NCBI RefSeq assembly: GCF_003339685.1
Contig: NZ_QPKI01000027.1
Coordinates: 1-59,569 of the forward strand
DNA: 59,569 bases
Source: Halomonas sp. DQ26W
Lineage (GTDB): Bacteria; Pseudomonadota; Gammaproteobacteria; Pseudomonadales; Halomonadaceae
Direction of reading: 5' to 3'
Both the position numbers and the translations under genes were made by a program. A model generated the notes under the pieces. It made no database searches. It was not told the origin of the DNA and saw nothing but the letters and a program-made list of their open reading frames with translations. Of the stretch, positions 33,599 to 42,321 are shown piece by piece (positions within the stretch are counted from its first letter, which is position 1; each line of letters begins with the position of its first letter).

Positions 33599-34291
33599 TC
33601 AAAGAATCTGCTTGACGTCACCCAGACCCACCTGGCCATAGATGGCGCCGAGGTCGAGCTTCACACCGCCATTGCCATCGGACGGCGTCACCCCACTGAC
33701 CACGGCGTAGTTGAGCGTGGAGGCATTCAATGTCTTGTCGGCGCTGGTGGCTTCGACACGAACCCGATAGGCGCCCGCGACAGCCATGTCACCCTCTGTG
33801 GTCCTGCCATCCCAGGTGAAGGACTCGACCCCGGCCTTGACCGAACCGATGTCATAACGATTGACCACCTGGCCACTAGCGTTGGTGATCGTCACGCGCA
33901 CGTTCTCGGCAGACTGGCCAAGTTCGATACCGAACGGCGTGGTGTGGGCGGAGCCGTCTTCACCGGCTTCCATCAGTACACGATCGCCCGGTACCAGCAC
34001 CCCCTGGCCGATCAGCGCGGTCGCCTGCAGCGTCTGCCCGGCGTCCATCTGGGTGGTGATGCCCTTCAGGGTCTTGTTGAGATCCTCTATGCCGCTGACG
34101 GTGTTGATCTGTGCGAGTTGGGTGGTCATCTCATGGTTGTCCATGGGATCGAGCGGGTCCTGGTGCTGCATCTGGGCAATCAGCAGGGTCATGAAGTTGT
34201 TGCGCAGTTCGGCAGACTGGCTGGCATCGCGGGCCGCCGGACCTCCCTGATTCATGCGCGTGACGACATTGGCATCAATGGTGGTGGACAT
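33599..34291 (-). CDS. flgD: Flagellar hook assembly (cap) protein
   Basis: 230 residues. The N-terminal export/capping region has NFMTLLIAQMQHQDPLDPMDNHEMTTQLAQ (residues 33-62, key QDPLDPMDN), and the C-terminal FlgD tudor/Ig-like part has GQVVNRYDIGSVKAGVESFTWDG and GAYRVRVEATSADKTL. It caps the growing hook and is discarded. It is in order between flgC, five bases upstream, and flgE. Confidence 0.95.
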   Translation of the reverse strand: MSTTIDANVVTRMNQGGPAARDASQSAELRNNFMTLLIAQMQHQDPLDPMDNHEMTTQLAQINTVSGIEDLNKTLKGITTQMDAGQTLQATALIGQGVLVPGDRVLMEAGEDGSAHTTPFGIELGQSAENVRVTITNASGQVVNRYDIGSVKAGVESFTWDGRTTEGDMAVAGAYRVRVEATSADKTLNASTLNYAVVSGVTPSDGNGGVKLDLGAIYGQVGLGDVKQIL

Positions 34292-34296
34292 GACGA

Positions 34297-34704
34297 TCAG
34301 CCCTCACCCAGTGTCAGTGTCTTGAGCATCATCTGCTTGCTGGTGTTCATGACTTCGACATTGGCCTGATAGGAGCGGGAGGCCGAGATCATGTTGACCA
34401 TCTCGTGCACCGGTTCGACGTTGGGCATGGTCACATAGCCCTGTTCGTTGGCCAGAGGATGTTCGGGGCGGTACTCCATGCGCATGGGTGAGGAGTCTTC
34501 CACCACGCTGCGCACACCCACACCACCTATGCCATGGGCGCCCTGATGGCGCGACTCGAACAAGACCTGCTTGGCGCGATAGGCCTCACCATCCGGTCCT
34601 GCCACGCTGTCGGCATTGGCCAGGTTGCTGGCCGTGACGTTCATGCGTTGCGACTGGGCGCTCATGGCCGAGCCGGCGATATCGAAAACGGAAAACATCG
34701 ACAT
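34297..34704 (-). CDS. flgC: Flagellar basal-body rod protein FlgC
   Basis: 135 residues. [43 protein letters not shown] and the C-terminal [36 protein letters not shown] (residues 95-130) are diagnostic. It is a proximal rod subunit, in the conserved order flgB-flgC-flgD. Confidence 0.97.
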   Translation of the reverse strand: MSMFSVFDIAGSAMSAQSQRMNVTASNLANADSVAGPDGEAYRAKQVLFESRHQGAHGIGGVGVRSVVEDSSPMRMEYRPEHPLANEQGYVTMPNVEPVHEMVNMISASRSYQANVEVMNTSKQMMLKTLTLGEG

Positions 34705-34735
34705 GGAACGATCTCTCTCTGTTTGCTCCGGCTGA

Positions 34736-35149
34736 TTACTCCGGCTGCATGGCGCTCTTCAGCCCCTGAATCCGGCTATTGAGGATGGTCAACGCCGCCT
34801 GGTAGCGCACGGAATTATCGGCGAACTGGGTACGTTCGCGGTCCATGTCCACCGTATTGCCGTCCAGACTTGGCTGATCTGGCACCCGATACAGCAGGCC
34901 CCGATCTGGCGGCGCCAAGGCCTGCCCGGCAAGATGGCCAGCGGATGTCCTGGCCAGTGACAAACCGCCTCCGGATGAGCGACCATGCTCGACCGCCTTC
35001 TTGAGTTCGCCGGCGAAGTCAATGTCGCGCGCCTTGTAATTCGGCGTGTCGGCATTGGCGATATTGCTGGCCAGCACCTTATGGCGCTCCTGGCGCAAGC
35101 CAAGCGCCTGCTGGTGGTAATTAAAGGCGGCTTCGAGCTGATCGATCAT
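34736..35149 (-). CDS. flgB: Flagellar basal-body rod protein FlgB
   Basis: 137 residues from the ATG at 35149, preceded by GGGGAG; a TTG at 35170 is also in frame. [20 protein letters not shown] then [17 protein letters not shown] are the rod signature; [21 protein letters not shown] the C-terminus. It is the first gene of flgBCDEFGHIJ, divergent from flgA. The 199-bp promoter region has a TGAACAGTG direct repeat (35179-35187 and 35192-35200) close to the start. Confidence 0.96.
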   Translation of the reverse strand: MIDQLEAAFNYHQQALGLRQERHKVLASNIANADTPNYKARDIDFAGELKKAVEHGRSSGGGLSLARTSAGHLAGQALAPPDRGLLYRVPDQPSLDGNTVDMDRERTQFADNSVRYQAALTILNSRIQGLKSAMQPE

Positions 35150-35348
35150 GCCGGCACTCCCCGTGGTCAAGACTCATGTGAACAGTGCATATGAACAGTG
35201 TGCGGAACTTGTTGAGAGTGAAGAATAGCCAGAGTGATGTCACATCAATGCCAAGAACAGGCCGTTTTTCCGCATTCATTTCCACACTTTCACGTGATCG
35301 CCGAGCGCTAGAATTTACTGGCGCTATCACCAACCTCGGCCGAATACC

Positions 35349-36047
35349 ATGCAGCGTCATCCCTTCAAGCTCTTGCTCATCCAATGGCCGCTCCTCGCCA
35401 GCCTGGCGCTGGTTTCCGGCGCAGCCAAAACCGACGATGACGCCCTGCTTCAGGCTGTGCATGGTTTTCTGCACAGCGAGGCACAGGCTCTGGGAGAGGA
35501 GATCGTTATCGAACTACGCCCCCCTTCGGCCCGGTTGCCGGAGTGCGTATCGCCCCAGCCCTTCCTGACCCGCGACGGCGAGCTGCCTCTCGGGCGGGTA
35601 TCGGTGGGGGTGCGCTGCGGCAGCGATGGGCGCCAGGTGCGCTATATGCAGGCTGAGATCGGCGTTCTAGGGGAGCACCCGGTGCTGGCAGCGACGCTCA
35701 ACGCCGGCGATACGGTCCACCGGGAACACCTGGTACAACAGCAGGGCAACCTGGCGGAACTGCCCAACAACGCCCTGCTCGATCCTGAGCAGATTATCGG
35801 CCAGGTCGCGACTCGACCGTTGCGCGCCGGCCAGCCGCTGCAGGCTCACCAGTTGCGCAGCCTGCCTCTGGTAGAGCGCAATCAACGCGTCGTGGCCGAA
35901 GCCCGGGGCGCAGGATTTCGGGCCACCCGAGAAGGACAGGCGCTGGAGCCCGGCGGAATGGGCGACCGTGTCCGAATACGCTTCGACTCCCGCGAGGTAG
36001 TCACCGGGCAAGTGGCAGGCGAAGGGATAGTGATCGTCGATTTTTGA
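35349..36047 (+). CDS. flgA: P-ring assembly chaperone
   Basis: 232 residues with an N-terminal Sec signal. The C-terminal SAF-like domain shows AATLNAGDTVHREHLVQQQGNL, IIGQVATRPLRAGQPLQAHQL and GDRVRIRFDSREVVTGQVAGEGIVIV, all typical of FlgA. It helps FlgI polymerise in the periplasm. It is divergent from flgB and upstream of flgMN, the common gammaproteobacterial order. Confidence 0.95.
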   Translation: MQRHPFKLLLIQWPLLASLALVSGAAKTDDDALLQAVHGFLHSEAQALGEEIVIELRPPSARLPECVSPQPFLTRDGELPLGRVSVGVRCGSDGRQVRYMQAEIGVLGEHPVLAATLNAGDTVHREHLVQQQGNLAELPNNALLDPEQIIGQVATRPLRAGQPLQAHQLRSLPLVERNQRVVAEARGAGFRATREGQALEPGGMGDRVRIRFDSREVVTGQVAGEGIVIVDF

Positions 36048-36153
36048 AAGTGCGTTCGACACCTCATGCCGACACCATTACATTGTGGCTAACGGTTGTG
36101 GCTAACAGATATGGCTAGCGGATGCACCTAGCGAGCATCCGCTATATCATGTC

Positions 36154-36180
36154 TAAAGTTTTTCCCGAGGCAGCCGATAG
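36154..36180 (+). promoter_or_regulatory. Sigma-28 (FliA) promoter of flgMN
   Basis: TAAA at 36154-36157, 15-bp spacer, GCCGATAG at 36173-36180: one mismatch to the consensus. The bases before and after TAAA (GTCTAAAGTTTT) are the same as at the flgKL promoter. Confidence 0.88.
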
Positions 36181-36212
36181 CGTGTGAAAGCACCGGTCAC
36201 GAGGCCAATACA

Positions 36213-36500
36213 GTGAAGATCAACAGCCAGAACCCCCTGACTCGCCCGACACCGACGACGCCTCGCGAAGAGACGCAGCATGTCAAGGGCCCCGGTCAGC
36301 CGAACCAGCAGAATGCCGGGCCCGCGGCCACGACGCACTTGCGCCAGAACGCTACCGACACGTCCCACGACATCGATACTGTCAGGGTAGAAGAGATTCG
36401 CGAGGCCATTCGCGAGGGTCGCATGGAAATTCGCGCCGAGCGCATCGCCGATGGGCTGATAGAGTCGCTGCAATCTGCCGCGAGCAAAGGTGACGAATGA
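36213..36500 (+). CDS. flgM: Anti-sigma-28 factor
   Basis: 95 residues. The weakly structured N-terminal half is followed by the sigma-binding region: DTVRVEEIREAIREGRMEIR, then AERIADGLIESLQ. FlgM holds FliA until the hook is finished and is then exported. Its own sigma-28 promoter gives the usual feedback. The ATG lies 33 bp past the promoter's -10, and the stop overlaps the flgN start (ATGA). Confidence 0.94.
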   Translation: MKINSQNPLTRPTPTTPREETQHVKGPGQPNQQNAGPAATTHLRQNATDTSHDIDTVRVEEIREAIREGRMEIRAERIADGLIESLQSAASKGDE

Positions 36501-36946
36501 GCCTGGTCAAGCTTCTCCGCGAGCAGCAGCAGCGCCTCGATGGCGTGATAGAGCTGCTTGAGCAGGAGCGCGAACTGCTTGTCGCCGCCGATATCGACGG
36601 ACGCCAACTGGCCGCGATTGCCGAACACAAGCAGCGTCGACTTCAGCAGCTGGAAGCCACCGAGACCCTGCGCCATAGCGTCCAGCACCGCTTGGGCTAT
36701 GCCGAGGGTTCCGCTGGCGCGCGCCAGGCGGCCGAGAAAGCCGGCTGCCTCCATGAGTGGGAAAATACCTTGGAGCGGACCCGGAAGGCCCAACGGCTCA
36801 ACACCATGAATGGTCAGTTGGTCAGCCTGCGCATGGGCCAGAACAAGCGCTTGCTCGAATTCATTCATGAGGCCGCCGAGAAGACGACCTACGGGGCCAG
36901 CGGTCGCGTGAAAGCGCAGCCGGGGCGTTTCAATACGTCGGTCTAG
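36497..36946 (+). CDS. flgN: Flagellar export chaperone for FlgK/FlgL
   Basis: 149 residues, mostly helical. LLREQQQRLDGVIELLEQER, LLVAADIDGRQLAAIAEHKQR and LNTMNGQLVSLRMGQNKRLLEFI fit the FlgN family. The 4-bp overlap with flgM implies co-translation. It should escort FlgK and FlgL, encoded in this window, to the export gate. Confidence 0.92.
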   Translation: MSLVKLLREQQQRLDGVIELLEQERELLVAADIDGRQLAAIAEHKQRRLQQLEATETLRHSVQHRLGYAEGSAGARQAAEKAGCLHEWENTLERTRKAQRLNTMNGQLVSLRMGQNKRLLEFIHEAAEKTTYGASGRVKAQPGRFNTSV

Positions 36947-37059
36947 GAACCTACTGGTCAAATCCGACAGGCTCCTGGTCTCTTTTCTTGCCAGTCTCCA
37001 CCAGATACTCGCTACCAGACCCAACCTGCCGGGGCGCTACCAGAGCAACTCACCAAGCC

Positions 37060-39093
37060 TTACTCCCTCTTCGACAGACCCGCCTGCCACAAAGCGTCGA
37101 TCGAGCTCTCTTTGTCAGGATCGACCATGACTACAGCGTTGCGGCCGCTGGCCTTCGCCTCGTAGCTGGCGGCATCGGCACGCGCCAGCACGGTGTCAAC
37201 GGCATCATCACCCTCCTGGAACGCGGTCACCCCCATGCTCAGGGTAATATGATAGACCTTGCTCTCGTTGACCACGGTGACCTCGGAAACCACCCGGCGC
37301 AGCGATTCTGCAATTTCCCCGGCCTGCTTGAGGGTGCAGCTCGGCAGCAAAACGGCAAACTCGTCCCCGCCCTGCCGAGCCACATGATCGCTACGCCGCA
37401 CCTCCCACGCCACCACCTGGGCGACTCGCCGAAGCATTTCATCGCCCAAGGCGTGCCCGCCCTCATCATTGATCGGCTTGAAGTGGTCAAGGTCGAACAG
37501 GATCAGTACTGACGGCGTGCCGGTCTTGGCGTATTCCGCCAGCGCCTCTTCGAGGCGCCGCTCGAAACCACGGCGGTTGAGCAAGCCAGTCAGCGGATCG
37601 TGCTCCGCCTCCCAGCGCTGCAGCGCCTCCTGCTGGCGTCGCTCGGTGATGTCCTTCACCATGCCGACGAATCCGAGGGGCTCATCGCTGCCCCTCACCT
37701 GGCTGGCGTGAACCTCCACCCAAAGGGTAACCCCCCCCGGATGATGGAATCGCACCTGGCGCATGAAATCGTTACCCGTCAACAGTGAGTGTCGCCACAT
37801 GTCTTGGGTGCCCTGGCGGTCATCGGGATGAATCCGTTCCCACCATTCACCTGGGGTAGACGACGCATCAAGCCCCAGCAAATCCAGCAGTGCTGGATTC
37901 AAGTAGTTCAGGTACCCCTTGAGATCGGCGATGAACATGCCTACCGGCGTGGAGCCCAGCACGGCATCCAGGAATGCCTGACGATCCTGCAAGTGCTCCA
38001 GCGCTAAAAGCCGCTCGCGCTCAAGGCGGTTGAAGCTGCCGGCTACCTGACTCAACTCATCCATATTGGTCGAGAGCGCCAGGTAACGACGCTCCCCAGC
38101 CCCCACCTGGGCGATCTGGCGCTCCAGTCGATGCAGTGGTTCGAGCAGACGCCTGACCAGCCAGCGCATGCTGAACAGCAGCAGCACCGCCAGCACCAGC
38201 CAGGCCCACCACAGCGTGACGAGATAATCTCCCAGTGGCGCACGAACCTGCTCCTGAGGCAGCGCCAACTTGACGATCCAGTTCGCCGGCCGAACCTGGC
38301 GATACGCCATCAGTGTCGAGTCGCCATCGACCCCACGAGCCACGGTCTCGCCCTCCCAGCCCGCCAGGGCCAAATCGAGGGCCGGCAACCCATTGTACGC
38401 CTTGCTGCTCGCCACGGAGGACGACCTCCTGGGATGAAACAGCAGCTCTCCCGAGGCTGACAGCACCGTGACACGCTCACCCGCGCCAAGGAAGCCGTGC
38501 TCCAGCCATCGAAACAGGCCGCTTTGGGTCAGGCTGACCATTCCTCCGACGACCCCGGCGAACTCCCCCTGTTCATCGAACCGTGGCACCAGCATCAGGA
38601 CCAGTTTGTCACCACTGGCCCGTCCCACGAAGGGCTCACTGACGTAGGGCCAGGGCGAGTGACTCAGCATGCGGAAATATTCCGTCTGCGACGTGTCGAG
38701 GCCGACCCTGCTCTCCACCACCGGCCAGTCGGCAAGCACCACACCGTCGGGGTCGGTGACCATGATTCCCTCGAACCACTCCAGCAGGACCTGGTTGTGC
38801 TCCAAAAAGGCTCCCAGCCGGTCTGGGCTGACCCCTTGCAGCCCTGCCTCCAGTCGCCCCAGGGCACGGAAACGCCGATCCACCTTCTCGGCAAGGCCAT
38901 CGGCAATCAAGCTAGACTCGTCACGCAGGTGGCCCAGGTTGACCTCATCCACCAGCGCCTTGCCATACTGCCAGGCCAGCACCAGTAGTATGCCCACGAT
39001 GACCAACCACGTCGCAGCAAGACCGGCGAGCAATCGCCCTTGCAGGGAGCACAGGAACCGGGTCAATGCTTGTATCCAAACCGAGGTGCGCAA
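37060..39093 (-). CDS. Membrane diguanylate cyclase (dCACHE-HAMP-PAS-GGDEF)
   Basis: About 677 residues if translation starts at the TTG at 39093 (AAGGGGG upstream); a GTG at 39216 would add 41 residues with no homology. Two membrane helices (LLAGLAATWLVIVGILLVLAW near residue 22 and TLWWAWLVLAVLLLFSMRWLV near 300) bracket a periplasmic double-CACHE sensor. A HAMP region (RRLLEPLHRLERQIAQV), a PAS/PAC segment (MFIADLKGYLNYLN to FVGMVKDITERR) and GGDEF follow. The active site is intact (RQGGDEFAVLL), with RxxD (RRSD) five residues before. It should make c-di-GMP in response to a small periplasmic ligand, which is unknown. It is convergent with flgN. Confidence 0.93.
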   Translation of the reverse strand: MRTSVWIQALTRFLCSLQGRLLAGLAATWLVIVGILLVLAWQYGKALVDEVNLGHLRDESSLIADGLAEKVDRRFRALGRLEAGLQGVSPDRLGAFLEHNQVLLEWFEGIMVTDPDGVVLADWPVVESRVGLDTSQTEYFRMLSHSPWPYVSEPFVGRASGDKLVLMLVPRFDEQGEFAGVVGGMVSLTQSGLFRWLEHGFLGAGERVTVLSASGELLFHPRRSSSVASSKAYNGLPALDLALAGWEGETVARGVDGDSTLMAYRQVRPANWIVKLALPQEQVRAPLGDYLVTLWWAWLVLAVLLLFSMRWLVRRLLEPLHRLERQIAQVGAGERRYLALSTNMDELSQVAGSFNRLERERLLALEHLQDRQAFLDAVLGSTPVGMFIADLKGYLNYLNPALLDLLGLDASSTPGEWWERIHPDDRQGTQDMWRHSLLTGNDFMRQVRFHHPGGVTLWVEVHASQVRGSDEPLGFVGMVKDITERRQQEALQRWEAEHDPLTGLLNRRGFERRLEEALAEYAKTGTPSVLILFDLDHFKPINDEGGHALGDEMLRRVAQVVAWEVRRSDHVARQGGDEFAVLLPSCTLKQAGEIAESLRRVVSEVTVVNESKVYHITLSMGVTAFQEGDDAVDTVLARADAASYEAKASGRNAVVMVDPDKESSIDALWQAGLSKRE

Positions 39094-39304
39094 TGCGTCC
39101 CCCTTTGACGAAAAACAGGGGGCCAAGCGGTTCACCCACCGTGAACGACGCCAAGCCTGAAACACCACCCTGCGACCCTGCCTCAGGGTAACGATACCTC
39201 CCCTTGGTATCGGCACCCGCTTTCCGAACTTGAGACCTGCCCATGCATGAATATCTTAATTGAGGGTTATTTTTAAAAATCCCAAGTTTTTCCTCGCGTA
39301 AAGC

Positions 39305-39331
39305 TAAAGTACGGGCTATTCATGACGATAA
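39305..39331 (+). promoter_or_regulatory. Probable sigma-28 promoter of the degenerate GGDEF/EAL gene
   Basis: TAAA at 39305-39308, 15-bp spacer, GACGATAA at 39324-39331, one mismatch to GCCGATAA. It lies 70 bp before the ATG at 39402. Confidence 0.65.
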
Positions 39332-39401
39332 TTACCAAAGCCAGCATCGAATGCCATCTCGGCGTCTAAACCCAAACTGCGAGGGCTAAACAAGCGAACC
39401 G

Positions 39402-41150
39402 ATGAGTCATAATGGCAAACGTTCACCAGGCGACAGGGTCACTGCCCTGGCCCGGCACCCCGCACGACTCACCCTGAGTGCATTCGAACAGGGTCAGACC
39501 GGTATGGTCATAACCGATGCCGCCGGGCTCGTCGTCCTGGCAAATGAGGCATTCTGCCAAATTGCCGGCTGCGATCACGGCGAGGTCGCAGGCTGGCCAG
39601 TCGAGCACTTTTTCGTTTCGCTGAGAACACCCTCGACGCTTGCGACCGACTCGAACGATAACGTCAACGAGCCCAACTCCTGGCAGCAGGAGGTCCTATG
39701 CCGTCGTAGTGACGGTGAATCGATGCCGGTGCTGATGACCGTGGATGCCATGCTCGATGACCGGCTGCGCCCTCATCACTATCTGCGCACCTTCGTCAGC
39801 ATAGCCACCCCCAACGGCAAGCAATTCGGCGACAGGCACTGGGTTCACGTCGACCCGATGACCGGCCTTCCCAACTGGCTGCTGCTGCGCGATCGCCTCA
39901 ATCACGCCCTGGCCCAGGCGGATCGCGTAGAAAACGGCCTCGCCGTACTGTTCATCGACATCGATCGATTCAAGGCGGTCAACGATGCCGCCGGCCACCT
40001 GGAAGGCGATCGCCTGCTGGGCGAGCTGGCCCAGCGACTGCAGAAGGCGTTACGCAGCCGCGATACCTTGGCCAGACTGGGTGGCGACCAGTTCATCGTC
40101 CTTCTGGAAAAGGATGGCACGGCGGAAGCCGCACAGTTGGTAACAGAGCGTCTTCAGGAGGCGCTGGAACCGCCGTTTCTCTCCGAGAACCGCTACCTGC
40201 TGCTGACAGCCTCCATCGGCATCGCGCTCTATCCGATAGATGCCCAGAATGAGGAGACGCTGATCACCGCAGCACGTAGCGCCATGTATACGGCTCGCAA
40301 GAAAGGCCCCGGTCGCCTGGCCTTCGTCGACCACCGGTTGACGACGAAGCTGAAGCAAAAACATCGACTCGAGAGCCGACTTAGCGAAGCCATTCATCTC
40401 CCCGAGCGCCATTTCCAGCTCTATTACCAACCTGAAATCGATATCGACACGGGCTACTGCACCGGCCTGGAAGTTGTACTTCGCTGGCGACAGCCCAAGC
40501 AGTGGCAGCTGCCACCCGATGCCCTCCTCGACACCATCTCTCGACTGGGACTTGGTATTCGTCTTGATCGCTGGACTATACAGACCGTCATCGCCCATCA
40601 TATGAGCTGGCTTGAAAGCGGTTCGTCGCTGGGTGAACTGCCAGTCTCGATCCGTCTCTGCACGTCGCATCTGGCGCACGATACCTTCGACCGCAGACCT
40701 CTCGACCACTTCCTGCGCCTTCAGGGGCTCGATAACCTGGGATGGATAATCCTGCAGGTGCCTGGCCAGGGGTTGTCCAGCAACCTGGACGCCAACTCCC
40801 ATATGCTCAAGCGGCTCGAGCGACTCGGCGTGCGGCTCGCCATCGATGGGCTGGGTACCAACCCGGTCGACCTTGCCTGGTTGTCACGCCTGCCTTTCGA
40901 CAAGGCCAGAATCAGCGCCAACCTGGCTATGACACCCCTCCAGAATGAACGAAACCTGGCGGAAGTGCTGTGCCGGCTGCTACAGGCACTCCATATTGAG
41001 CCGGTCATCACAGATATCGACGATGCATCGAAATTCACCGCCATGAACGGTCTCTCACTCAAATACGTTCAAGGCGACCATTACTGCCCCGCCCTGCCTG
41101 CAGAGGAGCTGAACCGGTGGCTGGCGGAACGCAAGACAGCTCGCTGCTAG
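39402..41150 (+). CDS. PAS-GGDEF-EAL protein with both catalytic domains degenerate
   Basis: 582 residues, cytoplasmic. A PAS domain (GQTGMVITDAAGLVVLANEA) is followed by GGDEF with GGDQF near residue 227 (the metal/base Glu replaced by Gln) but with RxxD (RSRD) kept. The EAL domain has YYQPEIDIDTGYCTGLEVVLRW: the EAL motif is EVV. Most other metal ligands are lost: IRLCTSHL in place of the Asn motif, ILQVPGQ in place of ELTE, and IDGLGTNPVDL in place of DDFGTG. QGDHYCPALP keeps the terminal Gln. Neither synthesis nor hydrolysis is expected, so a c-di-GMP effector or scaffold role is more likely. A sigma-28-like promoter lies upstream and flagellar genes are 2.5 kb away. Confidence 0.9.
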   Translation: MSHNGKRSPGDRVTALARHPARLTLSAFEQGQTGMVITDAAGLVVLANEAFCQIAGCDHGEVAGWPVEHFFVSLRTPSTLATDSNDNVNEPNSWQQEVLCRRSDGESMPVLMTVDAMLDDRLRPHHYLRTFVSIATPNGKQFGDRHWVHVDPMTGLPNWLLLRDRLNHALAQADRVENGLAVLFIDIDRFKAVNDAAGHLEGDRLLGELAQRLQKALRSRDTLARLGGDQFIVLLEKDGTAEAAQLVTERLQEALEPPFLSENRYLLLTASIGIALYPIDAQNEETLITAARSAMYTARKKGPGRLAFVDHRLTTKLKQKHRLESRLSEAIHLPERHFQLYYQPEIDIDTGYCTGLEVVLRWRQPKQWQLPPDALLDTISRLGLGIRLDRWTIQTVIAHHMSWLESGSSLGELPVSIRLCTSHLAHDTFDRRPLDHFLRLQGLDNLGWIILQVPGQGLSSNLDANSHMLKRLERLGVRLAIDGLGTNPVDLAWLSRLPFDKARISANLAMTPLQNERNLAEVLCRLLQALHIEPVITDIDDASKFTAMNGLSLKYVQGDHYCPALPAEELNRWLAERKTARC

Positions 41151-41273
41151 TCAATATCCGCCCAAGACCGTATTTCCAGCAGGACCGTATAGCGTGCCGG
41201 GAATTTATGACATTTGGCAAGCTCACTGCATCGAACCAGACTACATCCAACCAGACAAACGCCACGCATACGA

Positions 41274-41306
41274 AAAAGCCGCCTAACGAGTTGCGCTAAG
41301 CGGCTG
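41274..41306 (-). terminator. Rho-independent terminator after tRNA-Ala
   Basis: Minus strand: AGCCGC stem with GCGGCT around a 17-nt loop, followed by five T. It lies about 17 bp past the tRNA 3' end. Confidence 0.7.
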
Positions 41307-41322
41307 ATTCGGTATGTCTTAT

Positions 41323-41398
41323 TGGTGGAGCCTAGCGGGATCGAACCGCTGACCTCAACACTGCCAGTGTTGCGCTCTCCCAGCTGAGCTAAGGCCCC
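41323..41398 (-). tRNA. tRNA-Ala (anticodon GGC)
   Basis: 76 nt with encoded CCA. The acceptor GGGGCCT pairs with AGGCTCC (one G-U), the D arm has AGCTCAGCTGGGAGAGC, the anticodon stem CAACA/TGTTG encloses CTGGCAG, and the T arm has GGTTCGATCC. Confidence 0.97.
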
Positions 41399-41619
41399 AC
41401 GTTGTTGCTCTCGTGAGAACGAGGCAAAGCATACCGACCACAACCTGGCCAGTCAATATCACCAACCAGGTTTAATCCCCCCACTGAAGGTAACGTCAAG
41501 TACCAACACACAGACAATTTCCCTAGGCCTAGTAGTATGGCAAGCTTGGTGCCTGCAAGATCATCGGCTCTATTCACGGACGCTTCCGTGATCAACAGCA
41601 ACGACGAGGAACGTTAGCC

Positions 41620-42267
41620 TTGATCAAGGTTCTCATTGTCGACGACCATCACTTGGTTCGCACCAGTCTTGCTCGCCTGCTGGAAGAGGAGGAGGACATC
41701 GATGTGGTCGGGGAGGCTGCCAGCGGTGAGGAGGCCATCACCCTGAGTCGCAAGCTCGACCCGGATGTGGTGCTGATGGACCTGCGCATGCCGGGAATAG
41801 GCGGCCTGGAAGCAACGCGCAAGATCATGCGCAACAGTGCCGATATACGCATACTGGCGCTGACCGGATTCATGGAAGACAACTTCGCCCAGCGCCTGCT
41901 GGAAGCGGGAGCCGGCGGCTTCATCAGCAAGGACACCCAGGTGCCCGACATGGTGGATGCGATACGCAGCGTATTCGCCGGTCATCGCTATATCAGCCCT
42001 GACATCGCTCAACGCCTGATCCTTTCGCGCTTCGACTCGGAAGAAAACCCCTTCGACCAACTCTCCCAGCGCGAACTGCAGGTGGCAATGATGATCGTCA
42101 ACTGCCAGCGTGTTGCCGAGATATCCGACCGCCTCTTCCTGAGCCCCAAGACCGTCAACACCTACCGCTACCGAATCTTCGAAAAACTGGGTGTCCAGAC
42201 CGATGTCGAGCTCACCCATCTGGGCCTGAAACACGGCCTGGTCGATGGATTCGAGACCACCAACTGA
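41620..42267 (+). CDS. gacA: Response regulator GacA/UvrY
   Basis: 215 residues, starting with TTG at 41620 (GAGGAACG upstream). Receiver domain: VLIVDDHHLVRTSLARLLE, phosphoacceptor Asp in DVVLMDLRMPGIGG, and the Lys in FISKD. LuxR-type output: LSQRELQVAMMIVNCQRVAEISDRLFLSPKTVNTYRYRIF spans residues 148-187, with LSPKTVNTYRYRI as the recognition helix. Partner kinase GacS/BarA is not in the window. GacA drives small RNAs that titrate CsrA/RsmA. The gacA-uvrC-pgsA order is conserved in Gammaproteobacteria. Confidence 0.96.
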   Translation: MIKVLIVDDHHLVRTSLARLLEEEEDIDVVGEAASGEEAITLSRKLDPDVVLMDLRMPGIGGLEATRKIMRNSADIRILALTGFMEDNFAQRLLEAGAGGFISKDTQVPDMVDAIRSVFAGHRYISPDIAQRLILSRFDSEENPFDQLSQRELQVAMMIVNCQRVAEISDRLFLSPKTVNTYRYRIFEKLGVQTDVELTHLGLKHGLVDGFETTN

Positions 42268-42321
42268 TGCGTACGATCTGGTAAGCTGGAGGCTCACGCT
42301 CCAGCTTCAGCCAGCCCCAAG

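Noticed and set aside
35220..35260. Sigma-54 promoter for flgB (TGGCATTGATGTGAC on the minus strand)
   Set aside because: The GC of the -12 element is missing at the required spacing.
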